From contig CM055095.1 in assembly GCA_029204225.1 (NCBI GenBank), forward strand, positions 42,435,723 through 42,499,722: a stretch of 64,000 bases of DNA, written 5' to 3'. This stretch comes from Diphasiastrum complanatum. Taxonomy: Eukaryota; Streptophyta; Lycopodiopsida; Lycopodiales; Lycopodiaceae. The position numbers and the translations under genes were made by a program. The notes below the pieces were generated by a model. It ran no database searches. It saw only the letters and a program-made list of their open reading frames with translations, and was not told where the DNA came from. This document shows, piece by piece, positions 21,340 through 31,483 of the stretch; position 1 is the first letter of the stretch; every line of letters starts with the position of its first letter.

Positions 21340-22850
21340 ACACCTCCTCTCTTGCCTTCATTCACCATGGCATGGGGGTGAAGTGGGTAGGGAATTGACT
21401 AGCCATTTCATGTTGGTTGGGTGGTTTGGTTGCATGCAACAGTCGGATCTTCACTAAGCGATCCTTACAGTGGTATTAGAGCAAGGGTTTGCATCATCGG
21501 AAGGTGGAGCTGCTTCTTGTTTTTTCCCTACTTTTTGCTGGTTTCTCCTTGCCTGTTACTTTCAGGTGGTTGAATTGATATCCAAGTGAGTGGCTTCTCT
21601 GAATTTGGTGTACTTCCAGCCTATTGATCATGATTATAGATTCTCTCCATAAATTTTGATGGAAATCAATGGATTTTTGACGATTTTTTGTGATTTTTCA
21701 CCTAGAATTGAAAAATTTGGCTTGGAATTTATCATTGCTACTAATCTATGATTGCATGTTGGTTGAAAAGTCAAAAGGGTGCTTAGTTAGTGATTTTTAG
21801 CCAAAAATTGGGGTTTTGGGACTAGAAATGGGCTATAAGAACCATAATTGACTGAAATCAAAACTTTTAGTGTTCGAATGTAATGCATTTATAGGGATTT
21901 GGGTCAAATTGCACTTAATTGTGGATTTGATTAACAAATTTTCATCAAAATTGGTAAAAAAAGACATGGTTTTTTGATGGTTTCTAGACTAATTTTGAAG
22001 ATTTTTATAAAATTCATGGCCAATTTATTTCATGCATGATTTCAAAGGTGTAATGAAGTTGTCCTAAGGCTTTCATGAAGTTTGATTAGGATTGAACACC
22101 ATTAAGAGTCATTGAGAAATTAGATGATGTGGCCTAGATGAGCTACAGAGGTGTCTAGTGAGGTGTCACAGTGCACTACTAGTGGTGCATGGGCCTTGGA
22201 GGGTACAAGTATACCTATTGGGATCTCATTAGTGTATCCTTGAAGACTAGTGGCCGTATGTTGCTTGGGGGCTAGATCCGTTCGATCTAGGATTGGTTGG
22301 GTTGGTTTTTCTAGCATCCGTTTTCCATGTGTTTCCAATTATTGGCATGCTTAGAATAGGATCCTTAGTTTTAGGGCTTTATATCTGTTTCACATGTGTT
22401 GCTTGTTAGTGGCATGTTTAGAATAGGGTCCTTGGTTTTAGGACTTCTCGCTAGGTTATAGTAATTTCTCATTGAGAATTTCTTATTGTCCAAGAATAGT
22501 AAAGGAGGAACTTCCCCAGTTTTAAGTTCTGACGACAAAACTTGAATAAGGGGGGAAGAATGTCATGCCCACGACTGGTCTCAGATAGCATGTCCACACT
22601 AGAGATTGGTAGACCAACAACCTATAAGTTAGTTATGACTATAAGGGAACAGGGGCCCTTATGTGTATAAGGTCATAGCCAAAACTCATGATGGTGAATT
22701 TGTATGGGTCTATCAAGGAGTCATTGAGGAACTGGATGTCATGGCCTAGATGAGTTGCAGAGGTGTCCAGTGAGGTGTCACAGTGCACTACTAGTGGTGC
22801 ATGGGCCTTGGAGGGTATAAGTATACCTATTGGGCTAGTATGGAGTCAAA
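21340..22850 (+). mobile_element. Gypsy-type relic: LTR end, PBS, leader, purine tract and LTR start
   Basis: The last 130 bp of an LTR end at CCTTACA (21469), resembling the LTR end at about 46633. They are followed by a PBS-like TGGTATTAGAGC at 21471-21482 (initiator-Met type). The region to 22540 has no gag or pol frame. A GGGGGGAAGAA purine tract leads into an LTR start TGTCATGCCCACGAC at 22562, kin to TGTTATGTCCATGAC at 46111. A direct repeat (about 22120-22230 and 22735-22835) reflects LTR-related duplication. It is a coding-poor relic. Confidence 0.6.
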
Positions 22851-23104
22851 ATGTGGACTCAAAAAGTTACGTTACGTAGATTTCAAATTTGAGTGTTTTA
22901 ATTGGTCCATGTGTTCTAACATTTAAGAAAAAATATAAAAAAAATCTTTACAAAGGGTCTTTTTTGGATTGAGAACTCCTCTAATGACGGTAAGATTCTT
23001 GTCATTTTTGAACTCTTTTCCATGCTTAGCATGGGTAACAAAATATTGCAACTACTAAATATTCATTTTTTTTACTAGTATTTCACTTATTATATCCTAG
23101 GTGA

Positions 23105-23422
23105 CCTATGCTCAGCATAGGTGGCTGCACATGTCTCCTCCTATCACCTCTGCTCAGCATAGGATGTGTTCAGGTACTAAGAGCTCATCTATGCTCAGCA
23201 TAGCATGTCCTCGTGATGTTTTGCTTCTTATTACTTATCTAACCTATGTCGAGCATAAGTCGCGGTCTCTTCTTTGTCCTCTTCTAACCTATGCTCAACA
23301 TAGGTGGGCTCTCGGGTCCTCTCCTTTCACCTATGCTCAACATAGGATGTCTTTGGGTCCTCACCTATGCTGAGCATAGGTGAGAGTCAAGGGCCACGTC
23401 GACTCGCTATCCTCAGCATAGG
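23105..23422. repeat. Array of eight 17-bp palindromes (unit 1)
   Basis: Starts at 23105, 23147, 23188, 23243, 23288, 23330, 23364 and 23406; spacings 42, 41, 55, 45, 42, 34 and 42 bp. Perfect copies at 23105 and 23364. A shorter palindrome CCATGCTTAGCATGG lies upstream at 23020. Confidence 0.85.
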
Positions 23423-23697
23423 CCAAAACTTGTATTCCTCCCTTGTTGCAAGCCTCAACTTCTTAAAAGTGAAAATTGTGAGACATTTTAGCAAGAATAT
23501 GTGGTTCTCTAAGGTCTCAGATACTTGTAAATCATGTGAATTTATAATTAAATTGTATAGAAAATGCCTACTTTGTTTGAATTTTTAGAGATTTTAGTCA
23601 AAAACTGCTTATTTTTGTCAAGGTTTTAGTATTTTTAATAAGGTAATGTTTGAAATTTTATTAAATAAACGTCCTTTCTAAAAATTGTCTCCTCTTT

Positions 23698-24060
23698 GTG
23701 CTAATCTTCAAAATGTCGAGGATTTCTTTCAAAATGTCAGGTAAACCTCAAGATATCTTGTTGAAAGACAAGAAGAAATTCATGTATTACTTTACTAGAG
23801 GAGTTAACAACACGAAGCTCTTTGAACTTTTTATTCATTTAGCAGAGAAGCCTAGTAGGGGGGGTTCACAGTTTCATATTCAAAGAAAATTGTCGTTGAT
23901 CAACCAAATGAGGATGAGGAAGAGAGTTTTGTGAACATTATTGTAAATGAGATGGACAAGTATCATTCTATTTTCATTTTGAATGAGACTATGATTAAGA
24001 TTCGACTCTGCAAAGATGATGCCATCAAAATTTGGTTTTTGGACTTTATAATAACTCATC
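23698..24060 (+). CDS. Exon of the unrecognised repeated gene, copy in unit 1
   Basis: Starts with FKMSRISFKMSGKPQDI, then YYFTRGVNNTKLFELFIHLAEKPSRGG. It shares with the copies at 24887 (same strand) and 3231-2895 (opposite strand) both this text and a following acidic DEDEEES / IKIRLC.DDAIK stretch. In this copy the two halves lie in different frames, so a frameshift or short intron separates them near 23890. The product would be soluble, Lys-rich and Phe-rich. No known domain; function unknown. The upstream palindrome array may be in its first intron or its promoter. Confidence 0.5.
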
Positions 24061-24285
24061 TTAATTGTGAATTTAAAAGCACAGATGCTTCAAGAGCTCT
24101 CGCTATGACAAACTCATGGTCGTATTCCTATAGTTATTTGCATACGTTCCCATGCACACATTTCTTTACGGTAAGATTCTTGTCATTTTTGAACTCTTTT
24201 CTATGCTTAGTATGGGTAACAAAATATTGCAACTACTAAATATTCATTTTTTTTACTAGTGTTTCACTTCTTATAACCTAGGTGA

Positions 24286-24611
24286 CCTATGCTCAGCATA
24301 GGTGGCTGCTCATGTTTCCTCCTATCACCTATGCTTAGTATAGGATGTGTTCAAGTACTAAGAGCTCATCTATGCTCAACATAGCATGTCCTCGTGATGT
24401 TTTGCTTCTTACTACTTATCTAACCTATGCCGAGCATAGGTCGCGGTCTCTTCTTTGGTTCTCTTCTAGCCTATGCTCAACATAGGTGGGCTCTTGGGTC
24501 CTCTCCTTTCACCTATGCTCAACATAGGATGTCTTTGGGTCCTGAGTGCTCACCTATGTTGAGCATAGGTGAGAGTCAAGGGCCACGTCGACTCGCTATC
24601 CTCAGCATAGG
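24286..24611. repeat. Array of eight 17-bp palindromes (unit 2)
   Basis: Starts at 24286, 24328, 24369, 24424, 24470, 24512, 24553 and 24595; spacings 42, 41, 55, 46, 42, 41 and 42 bp. A single diverged copy lies upstream at 24200. Frames reading TYAQHR/LSIG across the array are simply the palindrome translated. Confidence 0.85.
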
Positions 24612-24886
24612 CCAAAACTTGTATTCCTCCCTTGTTGCAAGCCTCAACTTCTTAAAAGTGAAAATTGTGAGACATTTTAGCAAGAATATGTGGTTCTCTA
24701 AGGTCTCAGATACTTGTAAATCATGTGAATTTATAATTAAATTGTATAGAAAATGCCTACTTTGTTTGAATTTTTAGAGATTTTAGTCAAAAACTGCTTA
24801 TTTTTGTCAAGGTTTTAGTATTTTTAATAAGGTAAGGTTTGAAATTTTATTAAATAATTGTCCCCTCTATAGATTGTCGCCTCTTT

Positions 24887-25255
24887 GTGCTAATCTTCAA
24901 AATGTCGCGGATTTCTGTCAAAATGTCGGGTAATCCTCAAGATATCTCGTTGAAAAACAAGAAGAAATTCGTGTATTACTTCACTAGAGGAGTTAACAAC
25001 ACAAAGCTCTTTGAATTTTTTATTCATTTAGCAGAGAAGCCTAGCAGGGGGGGTTCGCAGTTTCATATTCAAGGGAAATTGTTGTTAATCAACCAAATGA
25101 GGATGAGGAAGAGAGTTTTGTGAACATTCTTGTAAAGGAGACGGATAAGTCTCATTCTATTTTCATTTTGAATGAGACTATGATTAAGATTCGACTCTGC
25201 CAAGATGATGCCATCAAAACTTACTTTGATAAAGCTCTTGTGACTTTGGTATGTA
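24887..25255 (+). CDS. Exon of the unrecognised repeated gene, copy in unit 2
   Basis: Reads FKMSRISVKMSGNPQDISLK, then YYFTRGVNNTKLFEFFIHLAEKPSRGG. From about 25090 an overlapping frame reads DEEESFVNILVKETDKSHSI and IKIRLCQDDAIKTYFDKALV, ending at LVTL|GTATGT, a good donor. As in unit 1 the two halves are in different frames. Unit 2 continues beyond this point to a further exon at 25456, which unit 1 lacks, so unit 2 is the most complete module in the window. Amino-acid changes relative to the other copies are conservative. Confidence 0.5.
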
Positions 25256-25296
25256 ATCATAAAACATGTTTTCACTCATATATATTAACAAGTGTT

Positions 25297-25400
25297 CTAT
25301 GCTTAGCATGGTGTTTAACTAAATATAAAATTCCTAGCACCTTGCAAGTAGATGCTCTCTAAGACTTATTAAAATTGAGTAGTCCTATGCTGAGCATAGC
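25297..25400. repeat. Two isolated palindromes in the putative intron
   Basis: Diverged copy at 25297-25312 (CTATGCTTAGCATGG) and a near-perfect copy at 25384-25400, between the exon ending near 25251 and the exon starting near 25456. A partial counterpart lies near 2755 in the minus-strand module. Confidence 0.7.
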
Positions 25401-25455
25401 TAATATAAACTCCTTTGTTCATGATATTGTATACCTATTTTTTGTTTTTGTCCAG

Positions 25456-25710
25456 AGCATGAAACAATGCTTAACACTGGTGCTAGCTGCTATTCAAGAG
25501 GGGAAAGATCTGATGTATTCATTACAAAGTTCTAAATCTGTATCTCTGGGACCTCGCAAGCCCGCTTCTACCACTGCTCAGGTCACAAAACCAGTCACTG
25601 AAAATGTTGGGGCCACTGTAGTTGCCCCTCATCCAAAAAAAGAAAGATCACACAATATTTCTAAATTCTCACCCACCCAACCCAAAAACCATGGCTACAC
25701 ATCGACATAA
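25456..25710 (+). CDS. Exon 3 of the repeated gene, copy in unit 2
   Basis: After a TTTTTGTCCAG acceptor the frame reads SMKQCLTLVLAAIQEGKDLM, then SLQSSKSVSLGPRKPA, matching 2703-2570 on the minus strand. The C-terminal part (TTAQVTKPVTENVGATVV) differs from that copy and ends at a stop near 25708. It is a Ser/Thr/Pro-rich tail. Function unknown. Confidence 0.45.
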   Translation, partial: SMKQCLTLVLAAIQEGKDLMYSLQSSKSVSLGPRKPASTTAQVTKPVTENVGATVVAPHPKKERSHNISKFSPTQPKNHGYTST

Positions 25711-25829
25711 ATTCATTCCTTCAGCTAAAAGCAAAAAAATGTGAATGAATCCTTGTTGTCTTTACCTGGTGCTTCCGGCCCCTACAAGACAGTTTTGAGA
25801 TTGCCAAATTAAGAGAAGATATTCATAAA

Positions 25830-26300
25830 AAAAAAAAATTATAGAAACAACTTTAATTTTGAATATGGATCGGTGTGATAGGCCACATGTTGACCCAATA
25901 ACAAGAGATAGGCCAATGAAAGTAAGAGAACCTAATGAGACACATGTACATAACCTAAAAATAAAATTTAAAGATCATACACAGGCCATGGTAACTTCTT
26001 TTGCTGTTTTGGATGATGCATACACAGTTTACGTGGTGCTTCCACCCGTTTCCTACAAGATAGCTCTGAGATTGCTAGATTAAGAGAATATTTTCATAAA
26101 ACAAAAAAAATAAGAGAAACAACTTTAATTTTGGATATAGATCAGTGTGATAGGCCATATGTTGACCCAATAACAAGAGATAGGCCAATGGAAGTAAGAG
26201 AACCTAATGAGACACATGTACATCCTAAAGATCATACACAAGCAATAGTAACTCCTTTTGTTGTTTTGGTTGATCCCTCAAAATGCAACGATGTTGCAAA
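25830..26300 (+). repeat. Tandem duplication of about 270 bp with a short conserved frame
   Basis: The tract around 25850-26095 recurs at 26120-26290. Both copies encode D.CDRP.VDPITRDRPM.VREPNETHVH. The second copy is shorter by about 18 bp inside the frame (a LKIKFKD-type stretch). The small proteins (74 and 86 residues) are unrecognised; they may be a terminal exon of the upstream gene, duplicated. Confidence 0.6.
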
Positions 26301-26579
26301 TTTTGATTTTTTTGTTTTAGTTCTTGGTTTTACAGGTTCGAAAACAATTATCCCAAGAGTATCCTCATATTCTTTCTTTCCGAACCATTAGTGCCATTAA
26401 CACAAAAAAAAATGTAACCATTTTTCAATTTGAAAATTTTGTCCAAAAATATGTTTTTCCACGAAAAATTCTCGAAAATCACAAAAACATCTATTTAAAA
26501 AATATCCATTTTGACCCAAAAAATCAATACACCATGTCCAAAAAAATAATTCTTTTTAATAAAACCTAAGAAATTGAAA

Positions 26580-27600
26580 ATGTTCACGTGAACAAAATAC
26601 ACAAAATATTTATGGTTTTTTAATAGTCTAAATTGACTTTTATGAAAATAACTTGCATAATACATTTAATGCTAGTTAAGCTAAATCCATAAATTTTGAA
26701 AACATTGAAAATATTTTTTGTATTGTTTTTTTTTTACAATTCAAATTCCAAGGAATTCTCACTAATTTCTCTCAACTGAGTACCTGAAATATTATCAAGA
26801 CTCTGATTTCTAGCTGATAAAGTTTGCTTCATGTTTTTGCTTGTTGCTCCTAGTATTAGTCACATGATACTACCTCCTACAACTAAAAACATATCACCAA
26901 TTTAAAAACATTCTAGAGGTTTCACAATTTTAGGTAGTCCTAAAACAAAGGGCTAAAATCACATTTGACCAAGGTTTTAGATATGAAATACTAAAAGGTT
27001 TGCAATTCACAACAATTCACTGTCACAGATCACACTGATAGTATATGGACCATTTGCCTTAGACATCATTAGAGAAATTATGGGCCCAAAGAGGGCCCTA
27101 TTAGAAATGCCATGTAGGAGAGAGAAAAATAACTATAAAGTAATTATAATACCATTTTCTAACTTCTTTACGCATTTGCCCACACTACTTTCCATCTAAA
27201 TGAATGCATCTTAGTTTAGTCACATCAAATTTCACTGGTGCTTAACCATAGTTAAAATATAATTTTCAAAATGCTGAAATATTCTCTCCCAATAGTTGGG
27301 AACATTCAAAAATTTGAATTAGGAGTGACATTTCTGAAACAAAGCCTATGCAATCTCTATTTCCAGGGTCAAACAGGTGTTTAGCGCCATCTCTATCTCT
27401 AGCAGGGACAAACAAGTGTTTAGTGCCATCTCCAGCTTTGTTATTGTCATTGTGTTGTTTGTTACTATACCATTGTACTAATAACAAAGCTTTATCATCT
27501 TCATGTGGATCTGTCACCAAAATATGCTCCGCTCAGGACAAGAAATTCAAAGCAACCCAAATTGTCAACTTCTGATATGGTCTGATACAGGGAGGAAAAG
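26580..27600. other. Mostly noncoding; one weak minus-strand frame with a 46-bp direct repeat
   Basis: No recognised gene. A minus-strand frame (27520-27266, 84 residues) contains a duplicated GxKHLF...P.(D/N)RD block produced by a direct repeat of about 46 bp near 27366-27435. It could be a chance frame. Confidence 0.3.
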
Positions 27601-27617
27601 CTAAAGCTTGTAGATTT

Positions 27618-28142
27618 ATGGTCATTAGGACATTGTATTCTATTGATCAATGTTTATTGCAACATCCAGATTTTCATTCGGTGAGTCAATTAATAATCTA
27701 TATGTGTCATGGTAAAAATAGCCTTTTGGGTTACTGTGAGAATTTGATGCTCTATGGGAATGCACATTCAATGCAAAGAATACATTATTTGGAAGAGGAA
27801 TCAAGAAAAATATCAAAGGAGTGTGAAGAAAAATCTACAAAGTTGAAAACTTGTTTGGATGAAAATGAGATGCTCAAGAAGGAGATCCAAAGGTTGAAAT
27901 CTTCTTTGCATCATTATACAACTAGTAATGATGAGATAAAAACTGCATTTCAATCCATGCGTATCTCATATTTGTCGCTTGTTAAATATATGGATGTGCT
28001 CAACAGAAAGGTCCGAAGCAACAAGAGGAAAAGACTGGTAAACAAGGATATGTGTGATCTATCATCTAGAGGAGGTCATAGAAAAAGACGAATCCGTGCA
28101 TTCAAGTATGTTATAGCTTATTTGGTATTCAATATTGCTTGA
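27618..28142 (+). CDS. Coiled-coil protein exon, unrecognised
   Basis: 174 residues in one open frame. Residues about 55-125 (LEEESRKISKECEEKSTKL, then DENEMLKKEIQRLKSSL) have the heptad pattern of a coiled coil. They are followed by a strongly basic stretch (RKVRSNKRKRL, GGHRKRRIR) that could be a nuclear localisation or nucleic-acid-binding region. A donor-like site near FKYVIAYL may precede the stop. Same-strand frames at 28284, 28750 and 29073 could be later exons. The gene is not recognised; a transposon-encoded or host protein are both possible. Confidence 0.5.
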   Translation: MVIRTLYSIDQCLLQHPDFHSVSQLIIYMCHGKNSLLGYCENLMLYGNAHSMQRIHYLEEESRKISKECEEKSTKLKTCLDENEMLKKEIQRLKSSLHHYTTSNDEIKTAFQSMRISYLSLVKYMDVLNRKVRSNKRKRLVNKDMCDLSSRGGHRKRRIRAFKYVIAYLVFNIA

Positions 28143-28283
28143 ACTTTTTGATTCATTCAGAAACACTAGTTTTGTTATTTGCTCATTTCAACTTTATGTT
28201 GATTTGCTTATTATGCTGTTGTGAATACTATGAGTGTCATAATTTCTACTGACATTTTCATGAACATTATGTTTGCAATGCAG

Positions 28284-28548
28284 ATCAATATTGGTTGCTG
28301 AAGACCATTTGGCCGATGAGATTTCCATTGGAAACTCACTAGGTTATATCTTGACTTCTAAATCTATGAAGTCAATGTTAAACAATAACAAAATGAAAAA
28401 GATTAAAACTTCAGTTACTGATAGCATTATGAATGAAGTTGGAAAAATATTAGACGCTACATTGGTTCAGAGGGCATGTGATTTTTCTAGCATCAGTAGA
28501 GAAGCATATGCAACAATGTTTAAGATGATACATGAGGCATTTGCATAG
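28284..28548 (+). CDS. Downstream exon, unrecognised
   Basis: Follows an AATGCAG acceptor. The frame reads SILVAEDHLADEISIGNSLG and continues for about 88 residues to a stop next to a GTAAG. Helix-rich by composition, with a SMKSMLNNNKMKKIK basic segment. It lies between the coiled-coil exon and the frame with the HPCLYC motif, on the same strand. Confidence 0.4.
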
Positions 28549-28749
28549 GTAAGTATTAAAAAGTTTCCAATCCCATGACCATTTCATCTTAAAGAACAAA
28601 GAGACATGTTAAACCAAGGTATGTAGATAAGAGTTGGTAATCCATTTCATATCAATGAAGTGTATTGCTCGAAAGGAGAATGTCTAGCATATAACAATTC
28701 TAACAATTTATTTATTGATATTAATCAGCTATTAACATTCATCATAATT

Positions 28750-28922
28750 TTTTATAGTATTACAAACGAGAATCTCAATAACAAGTTGATAGTTGTTCTC
28801 AAGTTAGATGAGTCTGAAATTATAAAAGGACAAAAAATGGAGAGAGTCAGTTTTAGGATCATGAATGGAGCACTTTTAAATTCAGAAGACTTAGAAGGCC
28901 TCAACTTCAGTTTTCAATAGAA
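28750..28922 (+). CDS. Possible exon, unrecognised
   Basis: Open frame reading NENLNNKLIVVLKLDESEII, then MNGALLNSEDLEGLNFSFQ, after a TTTTTTATAG acceptor-like tract. Short and without recognised domain; included because it continues the same-strand series. Confidence 0.3.
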
Positions 28923-29072
28923 AATGATATCTGGTGGTTGGCAGCATTTCAGGTATAGCAGTTCCTTCGCATAATCAATAGGAATAATCATTTTAATATG
29001 GATTTCATTTGGCAAATCTTCTCTATGTTAATATTATGAGGCTAAATCACGTTTTTTTTTTTTTTCTTATAG

Positions 29073-29840
29073 GTGATGAAAGAAGACCATGACATTCTCT
29101 CATGGATATTTAATAGAATGTCATATTCTGCCACCATAAACAATCACATGGAGGGAGTTCCACTCAATATTCCCGGAATTGGCACTTTCAACATAGAATG
29201 GCATTTAGTAGGAGATCTGAAGACATTAAAATGTATGTTCAATATAACCCATGGCACTAACTCTAAACACCCTTGTTTGTACTGCATGAAGACAACAAAA
29301 GACATGACAACGAGTACATGAATATCAAGAGATCGAGAAGATCCTAATTGGAAACTCATACTACTAGTTTCTCTTGAGAATGTTCATATCTGTACATTGC
29401 ATGCAGAGGTGCATATAATAGAAAAAAAGTATATCTTTACATCTTGTTTGCATGGAATTCTGAGCCAGAGGCATCTGCAAAGGAAGCTATTTTCAGATTA
29501 GAGGATGTGTTGTCTAAAGCATGCTTACACAAAGGCTATGTTAAAATAAAAAATGATGACAAGCTCAGGTAAAACAAGAAATATTCCATGCAAGCCCAGC
29601 ATTGGAGGATCCAAAGCTCGTAGATTTTTATCAAATTATTCTGGCAAACAATCCAAGATTCAATACTCGGTTTGGAAAGAGATAATAGCTGCAACTTAAG
29701 ATTTTGAAGAAGAAGGTCCTACTCGTGTACACAAAGTAAAAGTTTGGAGAAAATTAGACAACATGGTGGAATACTTGAGAAAAGATAAATTTTCAATTAT
29801 TGATGTACAAATGATATAGAAAAGAACTAGTGAATTTGTA
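29073..29840 (+). pseudogene. Possible transposase-like exon with HPCLYC motif
   Basis: The first frame (82 residues) starts after a T-rich acceptor and reads FNIEWHLVGDLKTLKCMFNI, then HGTNSKHPCLYCMKTTKDM. An invariant-looking GDLK and an H-x-C-x2-C zinc-type motif remind me of uncharacterised transposon-like proteins of several eukaryotes, but I cannot assign a superfamily. The following 500 bp contain frames with compatible content (ENVHICTLHAEV, then FRLEDVLSKACLHKGYV) in changing frames, so this copy is decayed. Plain DNA transposon or host gene both fit. Confidence 0.4.
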
Positions 29841-29857
29841 AATGCAGTTCGAAGTGC

Positions 29858-30250
29858 ATGACGTGTAGATCATATAACACATTATATGGTAAGATTTCGA
29901 TGTTACACTACTATCGACAAATATGTGCAATTAATTTACATACTTTTGCTACTGATTTAAATTTTGTTTTTATGACATGCAGCACATATTACGGCATCAT
30001 ACGACATTCTTTGCAAAAAATAGCGGAAGTCTTAGCATATGGTCATCATAAGGAATGGAAAAATCTCATTGGCAAGCAAGAGCGGCATTTCATGAAAGTA
30101 CACAACATGGAGGGACTAGCACAAAGAATGCTATATACTGCAACTTTTCCAATGGTTTTACAAAAGAATCCAAATTCGTCATACAAAATCGACGGACTAT
30201 AAAAAAAATTCAAAAAGCATGCAAATTTATACAAGCCAATAGGCAATAGA
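29858..30250 (+). pseudogene. 3' part of the same gene; second copy at 37277-37440
   Basis: Sequence from about 30050 (AAGGAATGGAAAAATCTC and onward) recurs at 37275-37440 with about 85-90% similarity by eye, including HNMEGLAQRML...TATFPMVLQK. In the second copy it is followed by different sequence. The 3' end faces the minus-strand gene ending at 30312, about 60 bp away, as in a convergent pair. Confidence 0.4.
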
Positions 30251-30311
30251 TACAAAATGAGATTTTGTATATTAAATGAATTTTTTTACAAAAAGTACAA
30301 TTGAGCAAAAT

Positions 30312-30746
30312 CTACTCTACTTCCGATACTTTCTCTAATGAAAGTTGCAACATCGAATCATGCAACAATTTTCTTCTTTCATATGGATCCAAGAGCTCAT
30401 AGTTTTTAGGCTTACTCAGATCAACGTAGGCAGCATACAATGCAAAATGAGATGATCCGAGCATGGAATCCACTGGTCCATATCCTAAAATTTTAAGTGC
30501 AATAGTTTTCTTTACAAAAATTGTTCTATGCACCTTAGTAAAATTATGTCCTCCAGGAAGATGAGACAATGCCTTGATTGCCACAATCATTGTCTCACCA
30601 TGTTGTTGAAAGTTTGAATGGGCAACACTTATCTCATTATTCTTTAAGAACTTCAGATAATGCCCTAGTGCATGATCTCTTGAAAATTCTCCAGCAGAAG
30701 ATCTCTGCCCTCGACAAATTGTGAAATCAACAAGGAAAAATGTTTC
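30312..30746 (-). CDS. Last exon of an unrecognised minus-strand gene
   Basis: Open from 30746, directly after a TTTTAG acceptor, to the stop at 30312 (about 144 residues). It reads ETFFLVDFTICRGQRSSAGE, then HYLKFLKNNEISVAHSNFQQ, GHNFTKVHRTIFVKKTIALK and YERRKLLHDSMLQLSLEKV. Phase agrees with the upstream exon ending KAEC|GTAAG at 30832, giving a well-formed intron of about 85 bp. Mixed globular composition, no domain recognised. It is convergent with the plus-strand gene ending near 30250. Shared convergent layout could mean the two are partner genes of one large element. Confidence 0.5.
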   Translation of the reverse strand, partial: ETFFLVDFTICRGQRSSAGEFSRDHALGHYLKFLKNNEISVAHSNFQQHGETMIVAIKALSHLPGGHNFTKVHRTIFVKKTIALKILGYGPVDSMLGSSHFALYAAYVDLSKPKNYELLDPYERRKLLHDSMLQLSLEKVSEVE

Positions 30747-30831
30747 CTAAAATGAAAAAAATTCAAGGTAAGCTTAAGTGTATAATCTGACATAACGAAT
30801 CTACTAGTACATACTAAGATACAAAACTTAC

Positions 30832-31190
30832 GCATTCGGCTTTGTCTTCCTTGATTACTGTCTCTCCATCAATATTATGTCCAACTTTCGATGTCAATAT
30901 AGTTGGTGAATAGACAGCTGGCTTTGGAAAACCAAGCTGACTTTGAATTCTAAGAAACTCCTCTTCAGAAGCTAGATCATCTTCTTTATTGCGGATTTCC
31001 TCTATAGCCATTTTCAAACAACCTTTTGCTCAATAAAACTCATCAGTATTTGCATCGCCAGCACCAGGGAGAAGATCATCAACATCATAATTGATTATAT
31101 CTAAAAATTCATGAAGCTCTTTGCCCAAAATACAAAGAGTCACGGTTTCTGTGAAATCAAAAAGATCCAATATATCTGATAGTGTCAAAA
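30832..31190 (-). CDS. Upstream exon(s) of the same minus-strand gene
   Basis: Reads MAIEEIRNKEDDLASEEEFL, then IQSQLGFPKPAVYSPTILTS and VIKEDKAEC before the GTAAG donor. Farther upstream on the same strand (31160-31021) a frame reads LHEFLDIINYDVDDLLPGAG with one stop before the MAIEE part, so this copy may be inactive or have another intron. Acidic N-terminal half. No domain recognised. Confidence 0.45.
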
Positions 31191-31483
31191 AAAAATATTA
31201 TCTATATTATAAATAGGCAATGTGATAAGAGATTTATCAGAAAGTGAAAGGATGTTGGTAGTTAAAGGGCCAATAAACGATGTCCAATTTCGTGCAGAAT
31301 CAAAATCTGTACAATCATCTAAACTAATGCTCGTATCAATAAAAAAATTTTTCTATATTTATAGTCTTCAACTTTTCAGATTTTGTACCACTGGAAGAAT
31401 GATTATGAGAATGATGGCTAGGATGAAATCCATTGCCCATGCCATTACCTCTCTATAGCCATCCCATGCCCATGTTCCCTCAG

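Larger units (their letters stand above)
14210..22985. repeat. Inverted-repeat arm A' (partner 61209-64000), interrupted by a copia insertion
   Basis: Apart from the copia element at 15169-21202, this stretch matches 61209-64000 in inverse orientation by eye across many blocks, for example the GTAACTTC/TTGAAG site, the tract before the PBS, and a CTCCTCTAATG end at 22985. It extends left of 14285, where the partner leaves the window. The part near 22497-22850 is not shared or is duplicated, so the arms have diverged. Confidence 0.8.
22985..24170 (+). repeat. Tandem duplicated module, unit 1
   Basis: Unit 1 (about 22985-24170) and unit 2 (about 24175-25260) are direct repeats offset by about 1190 bp. 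Each holds a GACGG/TACGG|GTAAG-type start, a single palindrome, an array of eight palindromes, a conserved spacer ending in GCCTCAACTTCTTA, and the coding exon beginning FKMSRIS. Unit 2 has one array spacer about 8 bp longer and a few substitutions. Confidence 0.85.

Noticed and set aside
23101-23588. Open frames with repeated TYAQHR / LSIG peptides over the arrays (also at 24427-24777)
   Set aside because: These peptides are just the palindrome read in frame. No independent sign of coding.
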